The position numbers were made by a program, and so were the translations under genes. A stretch of 64,000 nt of DNA from positions 79,512,520 through 79,576,519 of the forward strand of contig NC_058339.1 of NCBI RefSeq assembly GCF_905475395.1. The letters run 5' to 3'. The DNA is from Chrysoperla carnea (lineage: Eukaryota; Arthropoda; Insecta; Neuroptera; Chrysopidae). This document shows, piece by piece, positions 1 to 9,749 of this stretch; positions within the stretch are counted from its first letter, which is position 1, and each line of letters begins with the position of its first letter. Below the pieces are notes generated by a model. That model searched no databases. It saw nothing but the letters and a program-made list of their open reading frames with translations, and was not told the DNA's origin.

Positions 1-3000
1 ATAAACTGAGTTTCATCAAATTCCGAAACAAATAATTTTTTACGATTTTTTCGACTTTTTCTAAGGGGTACCCCTTGAAAAAATTGCATAAAATCGATAC
101 AAATTTATCGTATCCAATTTCGATAAAACTCTGTATATAAGGTAATTTTGACCCAAAAAATACAAAAATCGGTTTCATTTAACGATTGGGCGAATAATTC
201 TCGAGATAATACCGGAAATCGATCCGAAATATCGTTTTTTTCGAAAATTTCTTGGCCAATCGCCAAATAAACTCGATTTTTTAATTTCTTGGGTCAAAAT
301 TACCTTATAAACTGAGTTTCATCAAATTCCGAAACAAATAATTTTTTACGATTTTTTCGACTTTTTCTAAGGGGTACCCCTTGAAAAAATTGCAAAAAAT
401 CGATACAAATTTATCGTCTCCAATTTCGATAAAACTCTGTATATAAGGTAATTTTGACCCAAAAAATACAAAAATCGGTTTCATTTAACGATTGGGAGAA
501 TAATTCTCGAGATAATACCAGAAATCGATCCGAAATATCGTTTTTTTCGAAAATTTCTTGGCCAATCACCAAATAAACTCGATTTTTGAATTTCTTGGGT
601 CAAAATTACCTTATAAACTGAGTTTCATCAAATTCCGAAACAAATAATTTTTTACGATTTTTTCGAATTTTTCTAAGGGGTACCCCTTGAAAAAATTGCA
701 TAAAATCGATACAAATTTATCGTATCCAATTTCGATAAAACTCTGTATATAAGGTAATTTTGACCCAACAAATACAAAAATCGGTTTCATTTAACGATTG
801 GGCGAATAATTCTCGAGATAATACCAGAAATCGATCCGAAATATTGTTTTTTTCGAAAATTACTCGGCCAATCGCCAAATAAACTCGATTTTTGAATTTT
901 TTGGGTCAAAATTACCTTATAAACTGAGTTTCATCAAATTCCGAAACAAATAATTTTTTATGATTTTTTCGACTTTTTCTAAGGGGTACTCCTTGAAAAA
1001 ATTGCTAAAAATCGATACAAATTTATCGTCTCCAATTTCGATAAAACTCTGTATATAAGGTAATTTTGACCCAAAAAATACAAAAATCGGTTTCATTTAA
1101 CGATTGGGAGAATAATTCTCGAGATAATACCAGAAATCGATCCGAAATATCGTTTTTTTCGAAAATTTCTTGGCCAATCACCAAATAAACTCGATTTTTG
1201 AATTTCTTGGGTCAAAATTACCTTATAAACTGAGTTTCATCAAATTCCGAAACAAATAATTTTTTACGATTTTTTCGAATTTTTCTAAGGGGTACCCCTT
1301 GAAAAAATTGCAAAAAATCGATACAAATTTATCGTCTCCAATTTCGATAAAACTCTGTATATAAGGTAATTTTGACCCAAAAAATACAAAAATCGGTTTC
1401 ATTTAACGATTGGGCGAATAATTCTCGAGATAATACCGGAAATCGATCCGAAATATCGTTTTTTTCGAAAATTTCTTGGCCAATCGCCAAATAAACTCGA
1501 TTTTTTAATTTCTTGGGTCAAAGTTACCTTATAAACTGAGTTTCATCAAATTCCGAAACAAATAATTTTTTATGATTTTTTCGACTTTTTCTAAGGGGTA
1601 CTCCTTGAAAAAATTGCTAAAAATCGATACAAATTTATCGTCTCCAATTTCGATAAAACTCTGTATATAAGGTAATTTTGACCCAAAAAATACAAAAATC
1701 GGTTTCATTTAACGATTGGGCGAATAATTCTCGAGATAATACCGGAAATCGATCCGAAATATCGTTTTTTTCGAAAATTTCTCGGCCAATCGCCAAATAA
1801 ACTCGATTTTTTAATTTCTTGGGTTAAAATTACCTTATAAACTGAGTTTCATCAAATTCCGAAACAAATAATTTTTTACGATTTTTTCGACTTTTTCTAA
1901 GGGGTACCCCTTGAAAAAATTGCATAAAATCGATACAAATTTATCGTATCCAATTTCGATAAAACTCTGTATATAAGGTAATTTTGACCCAAAAAATACA
2001 AAAATCGGTTTCATTTAACGATTGGGCGAATAATTCTCGAGATAATACCGGAAATCGATCCGAAATATCGTTTTTTTCGAAAATTTCTTGGCCAATCGCC
2101 AAATAAACTCGATTTTTTAATTTCTTGGGTCAAAATTACCTTATAAACTGAGTTTCATCAAATTCCGAAACAAATAATTTTTTACGATTTTTTCGACTTT
2201 TTCTAAGGGGTACCCCTTGAAAAAATTGCAAAAAATCGATACAAATTTATCGTCTCCAATTTCGATAAAACTCTGTATATAAGGTAATTTTGACCCAAAA
2301 AATACAAAAATCGGTTTCATTTAACGATTGGGCGAATAATTCTCGAGATAATACCGGAAATCGATCCGAAATATCGTTTTTTTCGAAAATTTCTTGGCCA
2401 ATCGCCAAATAAACTCGATTTTTTAATTTCTTGGGTCAAAATTACCTTATAAACTGAGTTTCATCAAATTCCGAAACAAATAATTTTTTATGATTTTTTC
2501 GAATTTTTCTAAGGGGTACCCCTTGAAAAAATTGCTAAAAATCGATACAAATTTATCGTCTCCAATTTCGATAAAACTCTGTATATAAGGTAATTTTGAC
2601 CCAAAAAATACAAAAATCGGTTTCATTTAACGATTGGGCGAATAATTCTCGAGATAATACCGGAAATCGATCCGAAATATCGTTTTTTTCGAAAATTTCT
2701 CGGCCAATCGCCAAATAAACTCGATTTTTGAATTTCTTGGGTTAAAATTACCTTATAAACTGAGTTTCATCAAATTCCGAAACAAATAATTTTTTACGAT
2801 TTTTCCGACTTTTTCTAAGGGGTACCCCTTGAAAAAATTGCATAAAATCGATACAAATTTTCGTATTCAATTTCGATAAAACTCTGTATATAAGGTAATT
2901 TTGACCCAAAAAATACAAAAATCGGTTTCATTTAACGATTGGGCGAATAATTCTCGAGATAATACCGGAAATCGATCCGAAATATCGTTTTTTTCGAAAA

Positions 3001-4022
3001 TTTCTTGGCCAATCGCCAAATAAACTCGATTTTTTAATTTCTTGGGTCAAAATTACCTTATAAACTGAGTTTCATCAAATTCCGAAACAAATAATTTTTT
3101 ATGATTTTTTCGACTTTTTCTAAGGGGTACCCCTTGAAAAAATTGCTAAAAATCGATACAAATTTATCGTCTCCAATTTCGATAAAACTCTGTATATAAG
3201 GTAATTTTGACCCAAAAAATACAAAAATCGGTTTCATTTAACGATTGGGCGAATAATTCTCGAGATAATACCGGAAATCGATCCGAAATATCGTTTTTTT
3301 CGAAAATTTCTCGGCCAATCGCCAAATAAACTCGATTTTTGAATTTCTTGGGTCAAAATTACCTTATAAACTGAGTTTCATCAAATTCCGAAACAAATAA
3401 TTTTTTACGATTTTTTCGTCTTTTTCTAAGGGGTACCCCTTGAAAAAATTGCTAAAAATCGATACAAATTTATCGTCTCCAATTTCGATAAAACTCTGTA
3501 TATAAGGTAATTTTGACCCAAAAAATACAAAAATCGGTTTCATTTAACGATTGGGCGAATAATTCTCGAGATAATACCGGAAATCGATCCGAAATATCGT
3601 TTTTTTTCGAAAATTTCTCGGCCAATCGCCAAATAAACTCGATTTTTGAATTTTTTGGGTTAAAATTACCTTATAAACTGAGTTTCATCAAATTCCGAAA
3701 CAAATAATTTTTTACGATTTTTTCGACTTTTTCTAAGGGGTACCCCTTGAAAAAATTGCATAAAATCGATACAAATTTATCGTATCCAATTTCGATAAAA
3801 CTCTGTATATAAGGTAATTTTGACCCAACAAATACAAAAATCGGTTTCATTTAACGATTGGGCGAATAATTCTCGAGATAATACCAGAAATCGATCCGAA
3901 ATATTGTTTTTTTCGAAAATTACTCGGCCAATCGCCAAATAAACTCGATTTTTGAATTTTTTGGGTCAAAATTACCTTATAAACTGAGTTTCATCAAATT
4001 CCGAAACAAATAATTTTTTACG
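1..4022. repeat. 306-bp satellite array, about 13 monomers
   Basis: A head-to-tail array with a very regular 306-bp period: the motif cgatac recurs at 95, 401, 707, 1013, 1319, 1625, 1931 and onward to 3766. It starts outside the window and ends near 4022, where the sequence after ataattttttacgg stops matching. Monomers differ at only a few sites. Each monomer is an inverted dimer: ataaggtaattttgacccaa (137-156) is the exact reverse complement of 289-308, and a second dyad lies at aaggggtacccctt (63-76), so symmetry axes fall about every 153 bp. No protein-coding role is supported; the single ORF inside is a chance reading. Such arrays are usually (peri)centromeric or dispersed heterochromatin, but the location here is not known. 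Confidence 0.97.
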
Positions 4023-5422
4023 GTCATTTTTCGTTTTTGGGTAATCTTATTGTTCGGGTTCGACAATAAATTCCTCTTTTTTTAAGAGTCAGATAATGTA
4101 AGGAGATGTTAAATTTGCACAAAGAACGATCGCTTTAATAGCGTGTTGTCTAAGAACATTATAAGTTCTTATAAATTACTCCATTAGTAATTCTTCTAAA
4201 ATTTTTTCTATGATCGATTTTTTCGATTCCATATTTTTCTAAGCAATAGGTACTTATATAATAAAAAAAATATCGTAATTCGGAAATGTCCAGATAAAAA
4301 ATCCACAATCATAATAAGGAACTTTTTTGTAAAATTCCAAAAGCATTTGGCACATTAAAGCTTACACGCTCTTTTTAGCATGTTTCTTGTTCGAAGGAAA
4401 ATGGTATCCGTTTTACTTTTTGGCTAATTGATCCGGCTCTGAATTTATATAATATTTGACATTCAATCACTTAATGGAATGAATAATATTGATAAAAAAA
4501 ATTTATTTTAAAACATTTTATGAAGATTACATAAGTGGAAACTGGTGTGCCTTTTAAAAGATTGTAATAATATTACAAACACTTTGTACCAAGTATGAGA
4601 AAATAATTGAAAGTTGTACAATATCAAATAGTTTAAGATTTTTGTGACTCTTTAGTACCTCCTTTCCAATATTTACACGAGTATCATATCAAAAATTTAC
4701 TGATTTCAATTTTTTTTAAAAGTGACAAAATTTGGCGACTGGACCTTATTATGCCTAGAATATATTGTTCGCAAGATCAGAAGTACCTAATTTATAAACC
4801 GATAGTTTCATTTTTACTATGAGATTAAGTATTATTCAATCATATTCTAACGAATGTATTAATATTATGCCTATTATGAAAAAAACCAAAGTATGCAAAG
4901 AAATCTTTTTGTTGAGAATCGAAACGAAATATACTATTCATTAAATTTATAAATCAATTTCAAATTTTAATTCAATTACAATTAGAATACGATTTTATCT
5001 TTGGTATTTGTTGAAAAGGCATTTATAATATTAATTTTTTGTAATAGGCGCTTTTTATGTCCATCTATATCTGGTTGTATCAACTAAGTGAAAAGTCTAC
5101 AGTAAATGCTTTTGCTCCAATTAAGTTCGTAGTCCTTATGTGGCTTGACATAGTTCAACCAGAATCCAATAGATGACCATAAAAATTTTTAAAAAGAGAG
5201 AAAACTATCTGCTTGTCGTATATGATCGTACTAGTTCGTATTGATAATATACTGTTTTCCTTGTCTTTGCAAGTATTTGTCTTTGTTTATATATACTATT
5301 TCTGTTTAACCAACAGCTATTTCTATATGAGTAAGAAAAGAAAAACAAAATAAAAAAAGATATCTATATATTGCTATGCATTTTTTGTTAATATCGGAAA
5401 TTAAAATCATAATTCTCGATCA
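4023..5422. other. AT-rich intergenic DNA between satellite and snoRNA host gene
   Basis: No ORF, RNA gene or clear repeat recognised. The promoter of the snoRNA host gene should lie in the last few hundred bases, but no decisive core element is visible. The run cttcttgtttgctttc near 5423-5438 could be a pyrimidine-rich (TOP-like) start. Confidence 0.5.
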
Positions 5423-5655
5423 CTTCTTGTTTGCTTTCAATGGAGAACAGTAGTCTTCTTTTGAACGGACATTCCATCATGGTCAAATGGTAAGTTTCAA
5501 TATAATTAATTCAAAAACTTTATCTTTAAATATATTGTGCATCTGAATATCTTTTATTTTATTTTTATGTGAAGTTATTTCTATGTATTTTAAAATTTTT
5601 GCATGTGCTTTTATTTTTCTAAATCCAAAAGCACATGTATTTCTAAATACATGGA

Positions 5656-5724
5656 AGTACCTTAATGATGTTAATATACCGCCCCAGACTGAAAATAATG
5701 ATAGAAGGTTTTGACTGAATACTA
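5656..5724 (+). ncRNA. Box C/D snoRNA in intron 1, 28S P-loop guide (U31/snR67 type)
   Basis: C box atgatgt 5665-5671, D' ctga 5689-5692, C' atgatag 5698-5704, D ctga 5715-5718; agta/tact closes the terminal stem. The guide before D' (accgccccaga) is complementary to the conserved 28S stretch TCTGGGGCGGT. By the D+5 rule the modified base is the second G, which by my count corresponds to E. coli G2251 in the P loop, the site served by yeast snR67 and vertebrate U31. The 3' end lies 77 nt before the acceptor. Confidence 0.88.
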
Positions 5725-5903
5725 ATTTTAAAACTATTTTGGGGTTAGTGCTATCACAACACGTGTAATTTAATGGATTGTTTTTTTTTTAATCATTCTA
5801 GGTGCTGTATCCCGTATGGATTCTTTTGCCAGTCAAAGCTAAGTCCTGGTTAATGGCAGAATTTTTAAAAGTAAGTAAACGTATTAAACTTTTTCTTAAG
5901 TGT

Positions 5904-5972
5904 TTTCATAATGATGAATTAAGTTTACCGCCCCAGGCTGATTTTTGTGAAAGATAGGTTTTTCTGATAAGC
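5904..5972 (+). ncRNA. Box C/D snoRNA in intron 2, second P-loop guide
   Basis: C box atgatga 5911-5917, D' ctga 5938-5941, C'-like gtgaaag 5947-5953, D ctga 5964-5967. The D' guide accgccccagg repeats the guide of the intron-1 RNA and selects the same 28S P-loop G. Outside the boxes and guide the two RNAs have diverged, which suggests an old duplication. The terminal stem is weak. The D box is about 70 nt before the acceptor. Confidence 0.87.
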
Positions 5973-6131
5973 CTAAAATACTTTTAATTCTTTAAATATT
6001 TCGAATAATTTGTATTAAATGATTGTAATTTTGTTTCAGGTGATCAGATAGAAACATCTAAGGACTTCTTTTCAATTATGTTGATTATTAAGGTATGTAT
6101 AAATTATTATTTAAAATTTCCACTCAGAAAT

Positions 6132-6196
6132 GTTTCAATGATGTTTTTACAAGCATATGACTGAAACTTTCGTGTTGTCAATTGGATCTGAGAAAA
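6132..6196 (+). ncRNA. SNORD27: Box C/D snoRNA in intron 3, U27-type guide for the 18S 5' end
   Basis: C box atgatgt 6138-6144, D' ctga 6161-6164, D ctga 6188-6191; tttc/gaaa forms the terminal stem. The 12-nt guide acaagcatatga before D' is exactly complementary to the universal 18S sequence TCATATGCTTGT. The D+5 base is the A equivalent to human A27/yeast A28, the target of U27/snR74. The guide before D (gttgtcaattggat) has no target I recognise. Confidence 0.9.
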
Positions 6197-6366
6197 TACC
6201 TTAAAATAACTTCTTCAATACACATTATTCATCAATTTTTTTTCTAAATTTGAATTTTTTTATTTTCAGAAAAGCAGCCCCGTTTTACACCTCGTGTCTC
6301 ATCATCTAAATTGGCGGGAATGCTTAATGTAAGTTGATAAATTCTTTATCAAAAAATTATTTCAAA

Positions 6367-6443
6367 TTTTACAATGATGATTTATTTTAATCAGTTATCC
6401 CTGTCTTACAAAACCGTGGGGAGATTTTTGATTTCTGAAAACG
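6367..6443 (+). ncRNA. snR38: Box C/D snoRNA in intron 4, snR38-type guide
   Basis: C box atgatga 6374-6380, D ctga 6435-6438, degenerate D' ctta 6405-6408. The sequence cagttatccctgt just before D' is complementary to the invariant 28S ACAGGGATAACTG of the peptidyl-transferase region. Counting five from D' selects the second G of AGGG, which by my numbering is the yeast Gm2815 site guided by snR38. tttt/aaaa closes the ends. The RNA ends 70 nt before the acceptor. Confidence 0.87.
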
Positions 6444-6600
6444 TGTAACTACTCGAAATAATAATTTTATCTTCGATTTTTAAAACTAATTTATACTTTC
6501 ATTTTGTTTACAGATTAAGTGGTTGAGAAAATGGCGGTGTTGATGAATTCATTTAATTGGAAGAGGTAGGTTTTATTTTACAATTTTTGTTAAATCAAAT

Positions 6601-6745
6601 GCCCTTTCGCCACGCTTGGTTCTAAAATTAATTTAGAATTGAGTGTCAGAAAAAAAAAAGCGAGGGCAGATTAAAAATCCAGCTAGGAAACATGATAGAC
6701 TTTTTTCAATAGTCTTATTGTGTGCCGAAAGTTATGGAGACAATT
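6601..6745 (+). ncRNA. H/ACA snoRNA in intron 5 (paralogue of the intron-7 RNA)
   Basis: The 5' hairpin base gccc...gggc leads into an upper stem ttctaaa/tttagaa. The H box agatta (ANANNA) is at 6668-6673. The 3' hairpin has tcca/tgga at its base and agact/agtct near the loop, and the ACA is at 6740-6742 followed by three bases. The pocket strands gctaggaaaca and gtgccgaaagt are shared with the intron-7 RNA, so both probably guide the same uridine. The rRNA target is not identified. The 3' end is 70 nt before the acceptor. Confidence 0.85.
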
Positions 6746-6989
6746 TTGCTTTCATTAAACATTTGGTAACTTTCAAAATGTTTTAAATCTTTTAACACGT
6801 TTTTTTAAATTACAGATTATTTAAATAAAATGACGAATATCACATGGAAAAATATGGTTTTAAATAACCGAGCGTGTTTTAGATGCTTGTCATAAACATC
6901 ACGTGAAAAAACAATGGTTTTGTCGATGCCTATCTGAGTACTTATTTTAAGGTGAGTAAATAAATCCATTTCTTAGTCCAAATAATGGT

Positions 6990-7067
6990 AGTATTAAATG
7001 ATGATAAAAATTACCGTCTGAAAATTTGTGACGCTAACTTTTGGCTGCATTATATTAATCTGATACG
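6990..7067 (+). ncRNA. SNORD65: Box C/D snoRNA in intron 6, 18S Um627-type guide (SNORD65/snR77)
   Basis: C box atgatga 6998-7004, D' ctga 7018-7021, C'-like gtgacg from 7028, D ctga 7060-7063; gta/tac closes the stem. The D' guide aattaccgt pairs with the conserved 18S GCGGTAATT (eight Watson-Crick pairs plus one wobble) and puts the D+5 position on the U equivalent to human U627. The D guide has no target I recognise. The 3' end is 70 nt before the acceptor. Confidence 0.8.
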
Positions 7068-7262
7068 TTTGAAAAAATTTTTACTTAACAATTTTTAATT
7101 TCAATTTCTAAATGGTTTTTTTTTTCCTTTGTTACAGACCAATTTGGAGTTCCGTGGACTTATTTCGTTAATATCACAGTAGCATTTACATTCGTCACAT
7201 GCCGTATAGTCGAAAATGTTACCTAAGAAGGTAAACTTTTAAAACTAATATTTAAATTAAAT

Positions 7263-7415
7263 TATCCCTTCCGCCACGCTTGTTTTTGGTAATTATCTAA
7301 AAATGGGTGCCAGAAAAATATATTTTCAAAAGGGAAGAATAACTTATTTCCAGCTAGGAAACATGACAAATTCTATTCAATGAATTGTTGTGTGCCGAAA
7401 GTATAGGAAACATTT
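7263..7415 (+). ncRNA. H/ACA snoRNA in intron 7 (paralogue of the intron-5 RNA)
   Basis: The 5' stem is tccctt/aaggga (7265-7270 with 7330-7335). The H box agaata is at 7336-7341 and the ACA at 7410-7412 followed by ttt. The segments ccgccacgcttg, ccagctaggaaacatga and tgtgtgccgaaagt match the intron-5 RNA while stems and loops differ, as expected for two copies of one guide under structural constraint. The 3' end is 68 nt before the acceptor. Confidence 0.85.
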
Positions 7416-7769
7416 TATTTTTATAAAAGAACACAAAATTTAGTTAAAAGCGAAATACTTTAATTATTTGCATTTTTTTTCAGAATTTTCCGGGGTGATC
7501 GACATTTCACAACACTCCTTCCGGATTTCGTTAGTCTACGTTTTATAAAAGAAGACTTACATGTCAAGGTAAATATTTTTGGTAGAATTCGCTGCTCATT
7601 TTAGTATAGGAAAATGTATGGCAGAGATTTGGCTGAAATTTTAAATGATTTTCTGTTTACAATGTTTCTGGATGTTGAACTAAAGTTGTTTATCAAAGAT
7701 GTTCCATTTGGAATATTACTTTTGAATATGCCGTCATTTTAATCTTTTCATTGAAAAGTATTTTGACTT

Positions 7770-7936
7770 GTGACCCTTCAAAGCATCCCGGTTAACAAAA
7801 ATAATGAAACATACGATGCTCTTGCATTGTTTAGTAATCGAGTAACATCACAGAGTCGGCGTCAGTTGGCACGTTTTAATCTTTAAAATTTAACACGTTT
7901 TTCTCTTGGGAGCTATGAAGATACAGGCCTACACTA
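7770..7936 (+). ncRNA. Possible third H/ACA-like RNA in intron 8
   Basis: A hairpin can be drawn with lower stem tgtga/tcaca, a large internal loop and upper stem caaagcatc/gatgctcttg. It is followed by agagtc in place of a perfect H box, and ACA triplets follow at 7923 and 7931. The 3' hairpin is not convincing. The position fits the pattern only if the ttacttttcag at 8011-8021 is a real acceptor. Treat as a suggestion. Confidence 0.3.
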
Positions 7937-8147
7937 CTAATTATTCTAAGTAGGACATCATTTTTTAAGTTATATGGAATAGGTCGCTATTTTTGTGTAT
8001 CAAAATGTTTTTACTTTTCAGTTTGCCCACAATACATACATAAATGACATTTTAGTACAAAACTTCAAAACTCCGAATGAAACATATAAATTTTTATATC
8101 ATTTTTTGAATGCCAAATTTACTTAGCCAAACATTTTTCGATCTCTG

Positions 8148-8229
8148 CATTTTGATGATGAACAAAATTATATATATACGCTATTATGAATGCCATAATA
8201 ATGATTCCTACTTGCCCTCACTGAAATTA
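8148..8229 (+). ncRNA. Box C/D snoRNA in intron 8 with two 18S guides
   Basis: C box atgatga 8155-8161, D' atga 8186-8189, D ctga 8221-8224. The D guide cttgccctc is complementary to the 18S GAGGGCAAG, and D+5 falls on the base equivalent to human Gm601. The D' guide atatacgctatt is complementary to the 18S AATAGCGTATAT, and D'+5 falls on the equivalent of Gm644. The D box is about 71-74 nt before the acceptor. Both sites lie around the 530-loop part of 18S. Confidence 0.85.
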
Positions 8230-8436
8230 AACAAAAATTTCTAGTTTTAAAAGTATGTTTATAGAATTTCACTCAAGTTAAAAAATTTTTATTTACAGAT
8301 GAATTGCATGCATGTTTGTGAATTGTGAATCTCCAGTTTGAAAAATATCCAGAAGAGAATCGTCACTTCTATTTTTATGTAAGTGTTTTCTTAAAGCAAC
8401 TGTAATGTTTTAATAATAATCCTGTAATATTTCTCT

Positions 8437-8501
8437 CCTTAAAATGATGTTTTTAATATACGCTATTATGTTCAATGATTACAAATTTTGTACTGATTTA
8501 A
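8437..8501 (+). ncRNA. Box C/D snoRNA in intron 9, second guide for 18S Gm644 region
   Basis: C box atgatgt 8444-8450 and D ctga 8493-8496. The internal guide tttaatatacgctatt is complementary over 16 nt to the conserved 18S AATAGCGTATATTAAA. The D' box is poor (atgt at 8468), so the exact modified base is inferred from the related intron-8 RNA, whose shared core tatacgctattatg suggests duplication. The 3' end is about 76 nt before the acceptor. Confidence 0.78.
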
Positions 8502-8594
8502 AAAATTAAAATAAAATGGCGTATAAATTTAAAAAAATGCATTTTGGTAAATAAAATTTTTTCTTTTTATTTCAGATTTAATGTTGTTTAATGG

Positions 8595-8648
8595 AATAAA
8601 AACCAGTGTATAACATTGCCTTGTATTATTAAAAAATTGGGAAATAAA
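8595..8648 (+). terminator. Polyadenylation signals of the snoRNA host gene
   Basis: AATAAA at 8595-8600 and again at 8643-8648, inside the last exon (from 8576). Either could set the 3' end; a T-rich stretch follows the second. Confidence 0.6.
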
Positions 8649-8665
8649 TTTTATTTTACTTTATT

Positions 8666-9140
8666 TTTGTTTTTGAATTAGTCTAACCCATACTTTTAGC
8701 ATGAAAATAATTCCTGTTAAAAAAAGTACAAGGAACTATCTCCATTCAGCAATTAAAAATGCGGTGAAAACTTATGTTCTAAGCAAATTAATAGGGCTTT
8801 TAATTTACAAAATAATCCTTTTTTGTGTCGGGACAGATTTCAATCAAGTAAAGACATAAAATGTTATATTTTCTTAAGTTGGTGAAGCAATATGGGTATG
8901 GTGTAGAAGGTGAACAGCTGAGTGAACCAGATTCACCCTTTTCCAATTTGTAATTTTGTGTATAAAATAAATTTCGAATAGGGATTATCTTTTGACGTTT
9001 ATAACTTAATTTAATCGAATGCTCAAGCCTCATTCCCATGCCAAGACATTGTAGGGATCTAAATCGTATGATCAGGCCGAATTCGAAAATGAGAAAAGGC
9101 ATTGAATTTTTTTATATTTAGTCGAAAATAGCATTACTTT
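8666..9140. other. Intergenic DNA after the snoRNA host gene
   Basis: No supported gene. Minus-strand ORFs here are short, low in complexity and resemble nothing I know. Confidence 0.4.
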
Positions 9141-9415
9141 TATACCCTGTGTGAATGTACGAAATATATACCCAAGGTATACCAATTAAATCACCTAATT
9201 ACGTCCATATCCGTATGTCCGTGCATGAACACGATGACTCAAAAGGGAAGAGGTTGAGCTGAGACTTATAGCGTTTTGACTTAAAAGTGAGTTCGAAGAT
9301 GAGTTACATAGATAGGTCAATTGGGTCTTGGTTCCGCTAGACTCACCTTGTAAACCGTAAGAGACAGAACAGCAGTTAAAATGCACAAATTACAGCTAAA
9401 ATATGTTTCCATATT
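9141..9415 (-). mobile_element. MITE-A copy, diverged and truncated
   Basis: In reverse orientation it shares the family order: an end like ataccctgtgtgaatgta, then taattaaatcacctaatt-like, then gtcaattgggtct...ccttgtaaaccgtaagagacagaacagcagttaaa in pieces. It is the oldest-looking of at least seven copies in the window. Confidence 0.65.
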
Positions 9416-9749
9416 TTCTCAAAACTATTCAAGATCGAAGTTTGTTTGGGTGTAGTTCCAAGTAATTGGTCTATTGGTTATTTTTAAGATATTATGGAGA
9501 GGGGCAAAAAAAATTTATTTCGAAAGGGCGGCAAAAATCAAATTTTATAAACTAAATACAAGGGTGTTTATTTTCGCTTGTTTCTATTAGTTTCGTACTT
9601 TGAAAATTCACGTACTTTAAAATATATGATCTAAGGTTTCGTATATGTGATCATTATTCATTACTGTTGATAGGATTGCCTATCTGGTATACATAAACGG
9701 AAAGTGATCAAATATGTTGTTAGCATAATTTGTTTTACGGAAACGTACA
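9416..9749. other. Spacer between MITE-A copy and Poc5 3' end
   Basis: I see no gene or recognisable repeat here. Confidence 0.4.

Larger units (their letters stand above)
5423..8665 (+). ncRNA. Non-coding snoRNA host gene, about ten exons
   Basis: Exons by splice signals: 1 ends 5489; 2 5802-5870; 3 6040-6092; 4 6270-6328; 5 6514-6565; 6 6816-6951; 7 7138-7230; 8 7484-7568; 9 8299-8378; 10 from 8576. Donors are gtaagt, gtaagt, gtatgt, gtaagt, gtaggt, gtgagt, gtaaac, gtaaat, gtaagt; acceptors follow pyrimidine tracts (for example tttgtttcag, gtttacag). The exons are short (52-136 nt) and give no sustained reading frame across junctions, so the mature RNA looks like a by-product. Every intron carries a box C/D or H/ACA RNA whose 3' end lies 68-77 nt before the acceptor, the usual optimum for intronic snoRNA processing. 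AATAAA signals lie at 8595 and 8643. The 5' end is approximate. The long intron 8 (7569-8298) may hide an extra small exon starting at 8022 after ttacttttcag. Known parallels are the UHG/GAS5-type genes. Confidence 0.9.

Noticed and set aside
3513..3707. 64-codon ORF in the satellite
   Set aside because: It exists because one monomer variant lacks a stop; sibling monomers break the frame.
1..4022. CRISPR-like regular array
   Set aside because: Units are 306 bp and alike throughout, with no short repeats separated by unique spacers, and the DNA is eukaryotic. It is a satellite.
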